A DNA stretch of 64,000 nucleotides. It comes from Methylocystis sp. MJC1. Its GTDB lineage: Bacteria > Pseudomonadota > Alphaproteobacteria > Rhizobiales > Beijerinckiaceae. Numbering within the stretch: position 1 is the first letter of the stretch; each line of letters opens with the position of its first letter. The stretch is from the NCBI RefSeq assembly GCF_026427715.1, contig NZ_CP107558.1, positions 1,215,001-1,279,000 of the forward strand. Reading direction: 5' to 3'. A program made the position numbers and the translations under genes. This document shows positions 7,379 to 16,208 of this stretch, in pieces. The notes beneath the pieces were generated by a model. The model searched no databases, was not told the origin of the DNA, and saw only the letters and a list, made by a program, of their open reading frames with translations.

Positions 7379-8680
7379 ATGACGATGATAGAGATCCTGA
7401 CCAAAGAAACGCCCGAGGCGCAAAGCCTTGAGACTGCGCTTGCCGCCCTGGGGCGCGCCGCCCGCAAGGCCGCGCGGGCCGTGGCGCTTGCGCCAGCGCA
7501 GGTCAAGGATGAGGCGCTGCGCGTCGCGGCGAGCGAAATCCGTCGTCAGAGCGGCGCGATTCTCGCCGCCAACGCCCTCGACGTCGCGGATGCGCAGGCG
7601 CGCGGAACGGCGGGCTCCTTCATCGATCGGCTGACGCTCGACCCTAGCCGCGTCGAGGCCATCGCGCGGGGCGTCGAGGAGATCGTGGATTTGCCGGACC
7701 CGGTCGGCCGGCTGCTCGCGCGATTCGAGCGGCCGAACGGCCTTGTCATCGAGCGCGTCGCGACGCCGCTCGGCGTCATCGGCGTGATCTATGAGAGCCG
7801 ACCCAATGTCACCGCCGACGCCGGCGCTTTGTGCCTCAAGGCCGGCAACGCCGCGATTCTGCGCGGCGGCTCGGAGAGCCTGCGCACGTCGCGGGCGATC
7901 CATGCCTGTCTCGTCGCGGGGCTGAAGGCCGCCGAGCTGCCGGAGGCGTCGATCTCGCTCATCGAGACCAGCGACCGCGCCGCCGTCGGCGCCATGCTCG
8001 CCGGCCTCGACGGCAATATCGACGTGATCGTGCCGCGCGGCGGCAAGAGCCTTGTCGCGCGCGTCCAGCATGAGGCGCGCGTGCCGGTCTTCGCGCATCT
8101 CGAAGGCATTGTGCATGTCTTCGTCCATAAGGACGCCGATCTCGACATGGCCAAGCGCGTCCTGCTCAACGCCAAGATGCGCCGCACCGGCGTTTGCGGC
8201 GCAGCCGAGACGCTGCTCGTCGACAAGGCTTGCGCGGGGACGCATCTCGCGCCGCTTATTGCCATGCTGATCGACGCCGGCTGCGAAGTGCGCGGCGACG
8301 CGGCGGCGCAGGCCGGGGATGCGCGCGTGAAACCGGCGACGGAGGAGGACTGGCGCGCCGAATATCTCGACGCGATCATCGCCGCGAAAGTGGTCGACGG
8401 CGTCGAGGCGGCGATCGAACATATCGAGACCTATGGCTCGCATCACACCGACTGCATCATCACGCGCGACAACGCTGTGGCGCAGCGTTTCATGCAGGAA
8501 GTCGACTCCGCGATCGTGCTGCACAACGCCTCGACGCAATTTGCGGATGGCGGCGAGTTCGGCTTCGGGGCGGAAATCGGCATCGCGACGGGCCGTATGC
8601 ATGCGCGTGGGCCGGTGGGCGTGGAGCAGCTGACGTCGTTCAAATATCGCGTGCATGGCGAGGGGCAGGTGCGGGGGTAG
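7379..8680 (+). CDS. proA: Gamma-glutamyl phosphate reductase
   Basis: Second step of proline synthesis, reducing gamma-glutamyl phosphate with NADPH to glutamate semialdehyde. 433 residues, aldehyde-dehydrogenase fold, with [22 protein letters not shown], the VPRGGKSL segment and the catalytic Cys near residue 273 in [11 protein letters not shown]. The start at 7379 (MTMIEIL) gives the usual length; a frame open to 7301 adds a stretch not seen in the family. proB is not in the window. nadD follows after a repeat-rich gap with a nuclease gene, so an ancestral proA-nadD cluster has probably been invaded. Confidence 0.95.
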   Translation: MTMIEILTKETPEAQSLETALAALGRAARKAARAVALAPAQVKDEALRVAASEIRRQSGAILAANALDVADAQARGTAGSFIDRLTLDPSRVEAIARGVEEIVDLPDPVGRLLARFERPNGLVIERVATPLGVIGVIYESRPNVTADAGALCLKAGNAAILRGGSESLRTSRAIHACLVAGLKAAELPEASISLIETSDRAAVGAMLAGLDGNIDVIVPRGGKSLVARVQHEARVPVFAHLEGIVHVFVHKDADLDMAKRVLLNAKMRRTGVCGAAETLLVDKACAGTHLAPLIAMLIDAGCEVRGDAAAQAGDARVKPATEEDWRAEYLDAIIAAKVVDGVEAAIEHIETYGSHHTDCIITRDNAVAQRFMQEVDSAIVLHNASTQFADGGEFGFGAEIGIATGRMHARGPVGVEQLTSFKYRVHGEGQVRG

Positions 8681-8735
8681 GAGGCGATCCTGCGGCGACG
8701 GCGGTAGGATCTCTACTTCGGGGCAAGCCGCAGCT

Positions 8736-8845
8736 GCCCTGGATTCCCGGTTTCGCGGGAATGACATTCAGGCTCTTTTGCGGGAATGTCGCTGTGGGCC
8801 GCTGTCATTCCCGGCGCGCGGAGCGCAACCGGGAATCCAGAGCCG
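8736..8845. repeat. Family A-like hairpins upstream of the GIY-YIG gene
   Basis: Two hairpin units: TGGATTCCCGGTTTCGCGGGAATGAC, split here as CTGGATTCCCGG with GCGGGAATGAC, and GTCATTCCCGGCGCGCG with ACCGGGAATCCAGAG. They share the GTCATTCCC and GGAATCCAG ends of family A. Confidence 0.8.
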
Positions 8846-8912
8846 CAACGGCCGCCCTGGAGGTTGAGGCGGTTCCCGATCGCCCGCGAGTGGCGGGCGC
8901 GTGAGCAGCGTG

Positions 8913-9206
8913 ATGGAACGAATCTATTTTGTCTATATGCTTGCCAGCCAGCGCAACGGGACGCTCTATATTGGCGTCACAAATGATCTCGCGCGACGGG
9001 TTTACCAACACAAGACGAAGCAGCTTCCCGGTTTTACGTCCAAGTATAACGTGCACATGCTTGTTTGGTACGAGACCTATGCCGACATCAACGAAGCCAT
9101 CACCCGAGAGAAGCAGCTGAAGAAATGGGAGCGCCGCTGGAAGCTCGAACTCATCGAGAGGATGAATCCGGTGGGGCGGGATCTGTATCTGGATCTCAAT
9201 TGCTGA
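8913..9206 (+). CDS. GIY-YIG nuclease superfamily protein
   Basis: 97 residues. It contains the GIY-YIG core in the form FVYMLAS..NGTLYIGVTNDLARRVYQHK, with catalytic Arg in the LARR helix and Glu in NEAITREKQLKKWERRWK. Same family as the small YhbQ/UPF0213-like nucleases. GTG codons slightly upstream (8901) could also start it. Family A-like repeats lie immediately on both sides, and its TGA stop is the first base triplet of the downstream repeat unit. The closeness suggests the gene and the repeats move or are kept together; that is inference. Confidence 0.88.
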   Translation: MERIYFVYMLASQRNGTLYIGVTNDLARRVYQHKTKQLPGFTSKYNVHMLVWYETYADINEAITREKQLKKWERRWKLELIERMNPVGRDLYLDLNC

Positions 9207-9558
9207 GCGTGGCGTTGCGGCTCTGGATTCCCGCTTTCGCGGGAATGACAGCGGGCGTTTTTCGCGGGTATGGGGCCGGGCGCGCCTGTCATTCCCGGCG
9301 GGCCGAAGGCCTGACCGGGAATCCAGAGTCGCCACGACGATCTCAGAGATTGCTCTGGATTTTCGAACGCGCGCTGAAGCCGGCAAAGGGACTGAAGAGA
9401 TTCCAATTTCCGAGCGTGGCGTTGCGGCTCTGGATTCCCGCTTTCGCGGGAATGACAGGGGGCGTCTTTCGCGGGTATGGCGCTGGGGGCGCCTGTCATT
9501 CCCGGCGGGCCGGAGGCCCGACCGGGAATCCAGGGCCGCGACGACGATCCCAGAGATT
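9205..9558. repeat. Tandem compound repeat, period 207 bp, two copies
   Basis: A unit of about 147 bp starts at 9205 and again at 9412. Each copy starts GAGCGTGGCGTTGCGG and carries a hairpin ATTCCCGCTTTCGCGGGAAT, then GTCATTCCCGGCGGGCC and GACCGGGAATCCAG. The copies differ at scattered positions, and about 60 bp of unrelated sequence lies between them. Together with the leader of nadD this fills the gap between the nuclease gene and nadD. Confidence 0.85.
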
Positions 9559-9598
9559 GTTCCCTAGTCCCCGAGCGCCGGGCGCGGGGCTGTAAACT

Positions 9599-10204
9599 TT
9601 GAGCCCGCCGCCTCGCCTCCCACCCCACACGCCCGGCATGCGCATAGGCCTCTTCGGCGGCTCCTTTGACCCGCCGCATGAAGGCCACGCGCTTGTTTCC
9701 CACATTGCTCTGACGCGGCTGCGGCTCGATCGGCTGTGGTGGCTCGTCACGCCCGGAAATCCGCTGAAAGACACGCAGGGGCTGGCGTCGCTCGACGCGC
9801 GCATGGCGGCGGCGCGCAAGACCGCGCGCGATCCGCGCATCGTCGTCACGGGACTCGAGGCGGACATCGGCGCGCGCTACACCGCCGACACGCTGCGCTT
9901 TCTGCACAGGCGCTGTCCCGGCGTGCGGTTCGTCTGGATCATGGGGGCGGATAATCTCCTGCAGTTCCATCGCTGGCGGCGCTGGGAGGAGATCATGCGC
10001 ACGACGCCGGTCGCGGTGATCGACCGGCCGGGCGCAACGCTGAAGGTCGCCAACGCCAGGGCGGCGCAGCGCTTTCCCGGCGCCCGCATGAAAGAGCGGG
10101 AGGCGCCGCTGCTCGCGAAGGCGACGCCGCCGGCGCTCGTCTATCTGCACGGGCCGCGCAGCCCGTCCTCCTCGACGGCGCTGCGGCGGAAGGCCGGGCG
10201 CTGA
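9599..10204 (+). CDS. nadD: Nicotinate-nucleotide adenylyltransferase
   Basis: Transfers AMP to nicotinate mononucleotide in NAD synthesis. 201 residues with the nucleotidyltransferase motif GLFGGSFDPPHEGH and, near the C-terminus, the SSTALR motif (ISSTxIR in other members). The TTG start at 9599 adds LPPHTPGMRIG, a short N-terminal extension common in Hyphomicrobiales NadD. The ATG at 9638 is the alternative. It ends exactly where the convergent gene on the other strand ends. The rsfS gene that usually follows nadD is missing here. Confidence 0.93.
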   Translation: MSPPPRLPPHTPGMRIGLFGGSFDPPHEGHALVSHIALTRLRLDRLWWLVTPGNPLKDTQGLASLDARMAAARKTARDPRIVVTGLEADIGARYTADTLRFLHRRCPGVRFVWIMGADNLLQFHRWRRWEEIMRTTPVAVIDRPGATLKVANARAAQRFPGARMKEREAPLLAKATPPALVYLHGPRSPSSSTALRRKAGR

Positions 10205-10510
10205 TTACTTCTTCTCGAAGAGCGGCAGAATCCAGCGCTTATAGGCCCAGAAGCTCGCCGGGATGCCGACGAAGATCGCGAGCCACATCATGGCGGAATT
10301 GTCGATGCCGTTCTCGTAGAAGCTGCCGCCTTCCTGGACAGATTGCGTGTAGGGATTTCGGACGAAGAGCGTTAGCACGAAAGAGCCGACGATGATCGCG
10401 CCGGTGACATAGAAAAAGCTTTTCGGAATGAGGAGCGTCGGCGGCGGATTGCGTCCGGGCTTTTGGTTCTGCTGCGGCTGCGGCCGCTCGGCCTTGGGGT
10501 CTTCCGACAT
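10205..10510 (-). CDS. Small membrane protein of unknown function
   Basis: 101 residues. A hydrophilic Pro/Gln-rich N-terminus (MSEDPKAERPQPQQNQKPGR) is followed by two membrane helices (about IPKSFFYVTGAIIVGSFVL and MMWLAIFVGIPASFWAY) and a basic tail. I do not recognise a family. Start at 10510 rather than 10540 because the ATG follows AAAGAAAA and begins a typical cytoplasmic tail. It converges with nadD without any gap; rimO is further upstream on the same strand. Confidence 0.75.
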   Translation of the reverse strand: MSEDPKAERPQPQQNQKPGRNPPPTLLIPKSFFYVTGAIIVGSFVLTLFVRNPYTQSVQEGGSFYENGIDNSAMMWLAIFVGIPASFWAYKRWILPLFEKK

Positions 10511-10591
10511 TTTCTTTTGCTCCCTGAGCGTTTTCCTCACGCTCTCAATATGGGCCAGGGCGCAGGCTTACGCCATAGGCCCGCCCGCGGC

Positions 10592-11938
10592 TCAGCCGGC
10601 TGCGCCGTAGACATCGTAAGCGTCGGCGCGCTCGACCTTCATCGTCACAATGTCGCCCGGCCGCAGGGGGCGGCGGGCGGCGACGAAGGCGGTTCCGTCG
10701 ATCTCCGGCGCGTCGGCCTTGGTGCGGCCCTTGGCGAGCACGCCCGCGGGGCCGCCGCCCGCCTCGTCGATGATGACCTGAAGGCGCTTGCCAACCTTGC
10801 GCTTCATCAGCCGGGCGGAGACCGCCTGCTGCTTCTCCATGAAGCGCTTCCAGCGGTTTTCCTTCACCTCGTCCGGCACGGGCGTAAGGCCGAGGTCATT
10901 CGCCGGGGCGCCGGCGACGGGCTCATATTTGAAGGCGCCGGCGCGGTCGATCTCGGCCTCGTCCAGCCACTGCAGCAGCGTTTCGAAATCCTCCTCGGTC
11001 TCGCCGGGGAAGCCGACGATGAAGGTCGAGCGTAGCGTGAGGTCCGGGCAGGCGGCGCGCCAGCTTTTTATGCGCGCGAGCGTCTTCTCTTCATTGGCGG
11101 GGCGCTTCATGGCCTTCAGAACATTGGGCGCGGCGTGCTGGAAGGGAATGTCGAGATAGGGAAGGACTTTTCCCTCCGCCATCAGGCCGATCGCCTCGTC
11201 GACATGGGGGTAGGGGTAGACGTAATGCAGCCGCACCCAGATCCCGAGCTCGCCGAGCTCCTTGGCAAGATCGAGGAAACGCGCGCGCACGGCGCGGTCG
11301 CCGAACATGCTTTCCGCATAGCGCAGGTCGCGCCCATAGGCGCTCGTGTCCTGCGAGATCACCAGCAATTCCTTCACGCCGGCGCGCGCGAGCTTCTCGG
11401 CCTCGCGCAGCACATCGGCGGCCGGGCGCGAGACGAGCGGCCCACGCAGATGCGGAATGATGCAGAAGGAGCAGCTGTTGTCGCAGCCCTCGGAGATTTT
11501 CAGATAGGCGTAATGGCGCGGCGTGAGCTTCACGCCTTGCTCGGGCACGAGATCGACGAAGGGATCATGCGCGGGCGCGGCGGCGCGGTGCACGGCCTCG
11601 ACGACGCTCTCATATTGCTGCGGGCCGGTGACGGCGAGAACGCCGGGAAAGCGCTCGGTGATGGCCTCGGGCTCGGCGCCCATGCAGCCCGTGACGATGA
11701 CCTTGCCGTTCTCGGCGAGCGCCGCACCGATCGCCTCGAGCGACTCGGCCTTGGCGCTATCGAGAAAGCCGCAGGTGTTGACGACGACGACATCGGCGCC
11801 GGCGTGATGGCGCGCGAGCTCATAGCCCTCGGCGCGCAATCTGGTGACGATGCGCTCGCTGTCGACGAGCGCCTTGGGGCAGCCCAGCGAGACGAAGGAA
11901 ACGCGCGGGGCGGCGGCCGGTTTCTGGTTTTCCTGCAT
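10592..11938 (-). CDS. rimO: Ribosomal protein S12 methylthiotransferase RimO
   Basis: Radical-SAM enzyme adding a methylthio group to an aspartate of ribosomal protein S12. 448 residues. The N-terminal MTTase domain has Cys20 ([12 protein letters not shown]), Cys56 (NTCGF) and Cys85 (GCMG), which hold one 4Fe-4S cluster. The radical-SAM cluster motif is Cys151-x3-Cys155-x2-Cys158 (CDNSCSFC). A TRAM domain lies at the C-terminus. The [12 protein letters not shown] signature separates RimO from MiaB. Confidence 0.95.
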   Translation of the reverse strand: MQENQKPAAAPRVSFVSLGCPKALVDSERIVTRLRAEGYELARHHAGADVVVVNTCGFLDSAKAESLEAIGAALAENGKVIVTGCMGAEPEAITERFPGVLAVTGPQQYESVVEAVHRAAAPAHDPFVDLVPEQGVKLTPRHYAYLKISEGCDNSCSFCIIPHLRGPLVSRPAADVLREAEKLARAGVKELLVISQDTSAYGRDLRYAESMFGDRAVRARFLDLAKELGELGIWVRLHYVYPYPHVDEAIGLMAEGKVLPYLDIPFQHAAPNVLKAMKRPANEEKTLARIKSWRAACPDLTLRSTFIVGFPGETEEDFETLLQWLDEAEIDRAGAFKYEPVAGAPANDLGLTPVPDEVKENRWKRFMEKQQAVSARLMKRKVGKRLQVIIDEAGGGPAGVLAKGRTKADAPEIDGTAFVAARRPLRPGDIVTMKVERADAYDVYGAAG

Positions 11939-12008
11939 CGCGCCCGATTGCCATGGCGCGCGGCGGAAGGCAATGAAAACCGCGCGCCTTTGGGCTCGCT
12001 GGAAAAAT

Positions 12009-12026
12009 GCGCGCCGGAAGGCGCGC
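12009..12026 (-). terminator. Rho-independent terminator after the 21-codon ORF
   Basis: Stem GCGCGCC / GGCGCGC with a 4-base loop, followed on the minus strand by ATTTTTCC. It starts 12 bases after the micropeptide stop. The sequence also resembles part of repeat family E (GCGCGCGGTCCGAA). Confidence 0.75.
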
Positions 12027-12037
12027 GGTCCGAAGGA

Positions 12038-12103
12038 TCAGACCGTCAGGGCGCCGACGAGGGCGTAAATGGCGACGAGCGCGAAAACGAGGGCGTGGAT
12101 CAT
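12038..12103 (-). CDS. Putative 21-residue membrane micropeptide
   Basis: Too short for usual ORF calling. It reads MIHALVFALVAIYALVGAL plus Thr-Val: a single hydrophobic helix. AGGAG lies 9 bases before the ATG, and a stem-loop with T-run lies just after the stop, so the unit looks like a complete small transcript. I cannot assign a function; small one-helix peptides often sit beside larger membrane complexes or act as type-I toxins. Confidence 0.55.
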   Translation of the reverse strand: MIHALVFALVAIYALVGALTV

Positions 12104-12461
12104 GGACGCAAACTCCTACTGGCGCGCGGAAAGCTGCGCGGCAAGGCGATCGAAATTTTCTATTATGGGAACCGGACGGCGGCGCGCCGCTCTGGCTTCT
12201 TGTTAATAGTTTCAGGAGCTTAAGAAAAAGTTTCCATGGGGCCGAATTGAGGGGGTGAAAATTGGACGTCTGCGCCCGCGATGCCGCGTCAAAAACTTTT
12301 TTATCTCGCTGAAACAATAGCTTGATAAGCCTCGGCAAAAATCCTTTGCGCTTCTTGCGCGCGCCACTATGAATAGCCGCGCCGGAGCCTTCCGGGCGCG
12401 AGGGACGCCTTGGCTCGTTAACGCTTGGCGCGCCGCCTCAGCCTTTCAGAAAGACCTGACC
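12104..12461. other. Gene-free stretch between micropeptide and fabH
   Basis: About 360 bases with a local AT-rich patch around 12295-12325 (AAAAACTTTTTTATC). It presumably holds the promoters of the micropeptide (minus) and fabH (plus). An in-frame ATG at 12369 upstream of fabH is discussed under that gene. Confidence 0.5.
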
Positions 12462-13445
12462 TTGCCGAATTCCATTGTTCTCGGGACTGGATCCTATGCG
12501 CCCGAGCGCGTCCTCTCCAACGCCGATCTGGAGAAGATGGTCGCCACCAACAGCGAGTGGATCGTCAGCCGCACGGGCATCAAGGAGCGGCATATCGCCG
12601 CCGACCATGAGGCGACCTCTGACCTCGCAGCGGCGGCCGCGCGCAAGGCGCTGGATTTTGCGGGCGTCAGCGCGGCTGAAGTGGATATGATCGTCGTCGG
12701 CACAGTCACCGGCGACACGCCGACGCCCTCTTGCGCCGCCTATGTGCAGGAGCTGCTCGGCGCGCGGAACGCCTTCTGTTTCGACGTCGCCGCCGCCTGC
12801 GCGGGCTCGCTCTATGGGCTCACCATCGCCGACCAATTTATCCGCACCGGCATGGTCAAGCGCGCGCTGGTCATCGGCGCCGAGACACTGAGCCGCTATG
12901 TGGACTGGACCAACCGCGAGACCTGCGTGCTCTTCGGCGACGCGGCGGGCGCGATCCTGCTCGGCGCGACGGAGGAGGCGGGCCACGGCCTGTTGGCGGC
13001 GACGCTCCGCACGGATGGCTCTTTGACGAAAATTCTCGGCATCCCCGGCGGCGGCAGCCGTCTTCCGCTGTCGGAAGAGATGCTCGCGACCAAAGACAGC
13101 AAGATCAAAATGCGCGGCCGCGAAGTCTATAGGGTCGCAACAAGGCTGCTGCCAGAGGTGGTGGCGGAGACCCTGGCCAAGGCCGGGCTTTCTCCGGATG
13201 ACGTGACCCACGTCATCGCGCACCAAGCCAATCAGCGCATCATCGAGTCCGCGCTCGACAATCTCGGCGTGCCCCGCGACAAATGCTGGATCAACATCGA
13301 CCGCTTCGGCAATACGTCGAGCGCCTCCATGCCGATCACGCTGGACGAGGCCAATCGCGCCGGCAAGCTGAAGAAGGGCGACATCATCGCCATGATGGCG
13401 ATCGGCGCCGGCATGACCTGGGGCGGCGCCGTTCTGCGCTGGTGA
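12462..13445 (+). CDS. fabH: Beta-ketoacyl-[acyl-carrier-protein] synthase III
   Basis: Starts fatty-acid synthesis by condensing acetyl-CoA with malonyl-ACP. From the TTG at 12462 the protein has 327 residues, the family length, with catalytic Cys near residue 113 (VAAACAGSLYGL), His in VIAHQANQRI and Asn in FGNTSSASMP. The frame is open to an ATG at 12369 that would add 31 residues without family support. It is not preceded by plsX or followed by an IHF gene as in many relatives. A KASIII paralogue cannot be excluded. Confidence 0.9.
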   Translation: MPNSIVLGTGSYAPERVLSNADLEKMVATNSEWIVSRTGIKERHIAADHEATSDLAAAAARKALDFAGVSAAEVDMIVVGTVTGDTPTPSCAAYVQELLGARNAFCFDVAAACAGSLYGLTIADQFIRTGMVKRALVIGAETLSRYVDWTNRETCVLFGDAAGAILLGATEEAGHGLLAATLRTDGSLTKILGIPGGGSRLPLSEEMLATKDSKIKMRGREVYRVATRLLPEVVAETLAKAGLSPDDVTHVIAHQANQRIIESALDNLGVPRDKCWINIDRFGNTSSASMPITLDEANRAGKLKKGDIIAMMAIGAGMTWGGAVLRW

Positions 13446-13548
13446 GAAGGCTCGGGCAGGCGAACTTTTACGTCCGCCCGCCCTCGAAGGGCCATACGGC
13501 ATACACGCCGCCGCAACGCGCCCCCGTAACATCTAGGCGCGCGCCTAC

Positions 13549-13578
13549 TTGAAAAAAGCTTGGCATAGCAACTATTTA
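13549..13578 (+). promoter_or_regulatory. Possible sigma-70-type promoter of ftsY
   Basis: TTGAAA at 13549-13554 and TATTTA at 13573-13578, spaced 18 bases, about 90 bases before the ftsY start in an AT-rich patch. Confidence 0.35.
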
Positions 13579-13669
13579 AAGTGAAGTTTGCAATATTGGC
13601 GTAATCAGTTCGCGTCCTGCTGGCCCTTTATGCCCGACTGGTGTAGGCATTTTGCCAACTGAGGGACGC

Positions 13670-14749
13670 ATGAGCACGGACGCAGACGGGTCTAAAAAGC
13701 GGGGCATGTTCGCCCGCCTCTTCGGCAGGGGCGGCGCGGAGCCGACGGCGGAGGCGCCCGAGGCGCCGGTTGAGGAGAAGGCGCCCGAAGAAGCGCCGAA
13801 GCGCTCCTGGTGGCAGCGGCTCACCGGCGGCCTTTCCCGAACCTCGCAGGCGATCAGCCAGGGCGTCGCCGACATCTTCACCAAGCGCAAGCTCGACGCG
13901 CTGAAGCTCGAAGAGCTGGAAGATGTGCTGCTGCGCGCCGACCTTGGCGTCGGGGCCACGTCGCGCATCATCGAGGCTGTGGGCAAGGCCCGTTACGAGA
14001 AGGACATCGCGCCCGACGAGGTGCGCGCGATCCTCGCCCGTGAGGTCGAGGCGGTTCTCACGCCCGTCGCCCAGCCCCTGGACATCGACGAGACGAAGAA
14101 GCCTTTCGTTTTCCTGGTTGTGGGCGTCAACGGCTCGGGCAAGACGACGACCATCGCCAAGCTTGCCGCGAAATGGCGGAACGAGGGCAAGAAGGTGGTG
14201 CTCGCGGCGGGCGACACGTTCCGCGCCGCCGCCGTCGACCAGCTCAAGATCTGGGGCGATCGGCTTGGCGCCGAGGTCGTCGCGGGCAAGGAGGGGGCGG
14301 ACGCCGCCGGCCTCGCGTTCGACGCCATCAAGCGCGCCCGCGAGACAGGCGCCGATATTCTCCTGATGGACACCGCGGGGCGCTTGCAGAACCGCGCCGA
14401 GCTGATGGCCGAGCTTGAAAAAATCGTCCGGGTCATGAAAAAAGCCGACCCGGAAACCCCACATTCGGTGCTGCTGGTGCTCGACGCCACCGTGGGCCAG
14501 AACGCGCTCCAGCAAGTCGAAATCTTTGGTCGCATCGCCGGGGTCACTGGCCTTGTGATGACAAAGCTCGACGGCACTGCCCGCGGCGGCATATTAGTGG
14601 CGATCGCCGAGGCCCATGGGCTGCCGATCCACTTCATCGGCGTCGGCGAAGGCCAGGACGACCTCGAGCCCTTTACCGCCCGCGATTTCGCCCGCGCGAT
14701 CGCCGGCCTGAATGAGGAAGACGCGCCTGAGGCGGCGCCGGAAAGCTGA
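13670..14749 (+). CDS. ftsY: Signal recognition particle receptor FtsY
   Basis: GTPase that docks SRP-ribosome complexes at the membrane. 359 residues: an acidic N-terminal A region rich in Glu/Ala/Pro, the helical N domain (LDALKLEELEDVLLRADLGV), then the G domain with GVNGSGKTTTIAKLA, DTFRAAAVDQL, DTAGR and TKLDGTARGG. The start at 13670 is set by GAGGGACGC just upstream. yciB follows after 5 bases. Confidence 0.95.
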   Translation: MSTDADGSKKRGMFARLFGRGGAEPTAEAPEAPVEEKAPEEAPKRSWWQRLTGGLSRTSQAISQGVADIFTKRKLDALKLEELEDVLLRADLGVGATSRIIEAVGKARYEKDIAPDEVRAILAREVEAVLTPVAQPLDIDETKKPFVFLVVGVNGSGKTTTIAKLAAKWRNEGKKVVLAAGDTFRAAAVDQLKIWGDRLGAEVVAGKEGADAAGLAFDAIKRARETGADILLMDTAGRLQNRAELMAELEKIVRVMKKADPETPHSVLLVLDATVGQNALQQVEIFGRIAGVTGLVMTKLDGTARGGILVAIAEAHGLPIHFIGVGEGQDDLEPFTARDFARAIAGLNEEDAPEAAPES

Positions 14750-14754
14750 CAGGA

Positions 14755-15387
14755 ATGACGCAGGAAACGACGACCGCACCCGGCCTGGAACAGCCGGCGG
14801 CTCCAAAGAAGAAGCTTGACCCGAGATTGAAAGTCGCCCTGGAGCTTGGGCCTCTCATCATCTTCTTCATCGTCAACAGCAAGTTCGGGATCTTCTACGC
14901 CACCGGCGTGCTGATGGTCGGCGTGCTGGTGACGCTCGCCGTCTCCTGGTCGGTGACGCGGCATCTGCCGGCCATGCCGGTTGTGACGGCCGTATTGGTT
15001 CTGGTCTTCGGCGGGCTGACCGTCTTCCTGCAGAACGAGACCTTCATCAAGCTGAAGGTGACGATCCTCTATTCGATGTTCGGCGCGACGCTCATCGGCG
15101 CGCTCTACTTCGGCAAGCTCCTCCTGCCGATCGTATTCGACATGGCGATCCATATCGACGACGCGGGGTGGCGCAAGCTCACCTGGCGCTGGGGCTTTTT
15201 CTTCTTCTTCCTCGCCGGCCTCAACGAGGTGGTGCGGCGTGTCGTCACCACGGACGAGTGGGTGAACTTCAAGGTCTTCGGCATTCTGCCGCTGACGCTT
15301 CTCTTCGCCATCGCCCAGGCGCCGCTGATCTTGAAGCACCAGATTCCGGAAGAAGAGGATACGCCGGAATCGGAGTCGCATTTCTAG
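14755..15387 (+). CDS. yciB: Inner membrane septation protein A (YciB/IspA family)
   Basis: 210 residues with five or six hydrophobic helices. It has the family marks ELGPLIIFFIVN near the N-terminus and WRKLTWRWGFFFFFLAGLNE followed by W.NFKVFG. Involved in envelope organisation and cell division; exact role not settled. A ribosome site (CAGGA) overlaps the end of ftsY, so the two are probably one operon. Confidence 0.92.
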   Translation: MTQETTTAPGLEQPAAPKKKLDPRLKVALELGPLIIFFIVNSKFGIFYATGVLMVGVLVTLAVSWSVTRHLPAMPVVTAVLVLVFGGLTVFLQNETFIKLKVTILYSMFGATLIGALYFGKLLLPIVFDMAIHIDDAGWRKLTWRWGFFFFFLAGLNEVVRRVVTTDEWVNFKVFGILPLTLLFAIAQAPLILKHQIPEEEDTPESESHF

Positions 15388-15484
15388 ACCCGCGCTGCAG
15401 GAGACCAGAACGGGCGCGTGCAGTTGCGCACGGATTTGGTCCGCGACACTCCCTAACGTCTCTCCCGAGAAAAGGGAGGGTTCG

Positions 15485-15859
15485 ATGTTCAAAGGGACAG
15501 CCAAACGCGGCGCGCTTATCGGCGCCGCCGTTCTTGCTCTGTCGAGCGTTGCTATATCGGCGGCGTCCGCCGAAGACGATCACGGCGGCGTGGCCCGCAG
15601 CATCGCTCTGGCGAAAGCGTTGAAGTCTGTCTGCGCGACAGAGTTTCACGTCAACGGGCGCGAGATCGATCAGATGATCTGGATGCTCAAACACGCATTT
15701 CCGCCCAAGGACGCGACCGCTTTTCAAGCAAGCCTCGCAGGCGAGGAAGCAAAGGTTCGCGCCGAAATCAATGCGGCCGGCGCCGGCGATTGGTGCGCCG
15801 CTCAAAAGGACAAATTCACGCGCGCCAATGGCGGGCGCACGCCTTTAATGTTCCGATAA
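15485..15859 (+). CDS. Small exported protein of unknown function
   Basis: 124 residues. Signal peptide (MFKGTAKRGALIGAAVLALSSVAISAASA) with a probable cleavage after SAASA. The mature part is mostly helical with two Cys (SVCATEF and DWCAAQ) that may form a disulfide in the periplasm. AGGGAGGGTTCG lies upstream of the ATG. No family recognised. Confidence 0.8.
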   Translation: MFKGTAKRGALIGAAVLALSSVAISAASAEDDHGGVARSIALAKALKSVCATEFHVNGREIDQMIWMLKHAFPPKDATAFQASLAGEEAKVRAEINAAGAGDWCAAQKDKFTRANGGRTPLMFR

Positions 15860-15900
15860 GCCGCGGTTCCTTTCCGGCCGAACGGCTCGGATTGGGGCGC

Positions 15901-16003
15901 GTCATTCCCGGGGCTGGAGGCCAGACCGGAAATCCAGAGCGGAAAGAGTGTTGGTTTTGCTCTGGATTCCCGATCGCTCGCTTTGCGAGCGTCGGGAATG
16001 ACA
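15901..16003. repeat. Family A palindromic repeat, copy 2
   Basis: GTCATTCCCGGGGCTGGAGG with AATCCAGAGC, then CTCTGGATTCCCGATCGCTCG with GCGAGCGTCGGGAATGAC. Lies between two genes on the plus strand. Confidence 0.88.
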
Positions 16004-16066
16004 GCCGACCCCATCGAGCGGACTCCGTCTCAACCCATTTTTCACTATTAATATTCACTGGCGCCT

Positions 16067-16117
16067 AACCAAGTATTGGTTGACGTTTTCTCATTGATAA
16101 CCACGAGAACTGGTTAG
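16067..16117. promoter_or_regulatory. Two AACCA/TGGTT dyads upstream of the L,D-transpeptidase gene
   Basis: AACCAAGTATTGGTT at 16067-16081 and AACCACGAGAACTGGTT at 16100-16116 lie in an AT-rich leader. Two dyads with the same half-site are consistent with an operator; no regulator is known. Confidence 0.3.
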
Positions 16118-16208
16118 TATTTACCGTAAAATTTGATGGTATATCATCATGACCGTCGCCAATCGCGTCATCTGAAAAGCAATGACGCGCTCGCAGTGGT
16201 TTTTCGTC

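Noticed and set aside
9205..9558. CRISPR-like array
   Set aside because: Only two units with 60-bp spacing, each unit itself a compound hairpin of 147 bp. No cas genes in the window.
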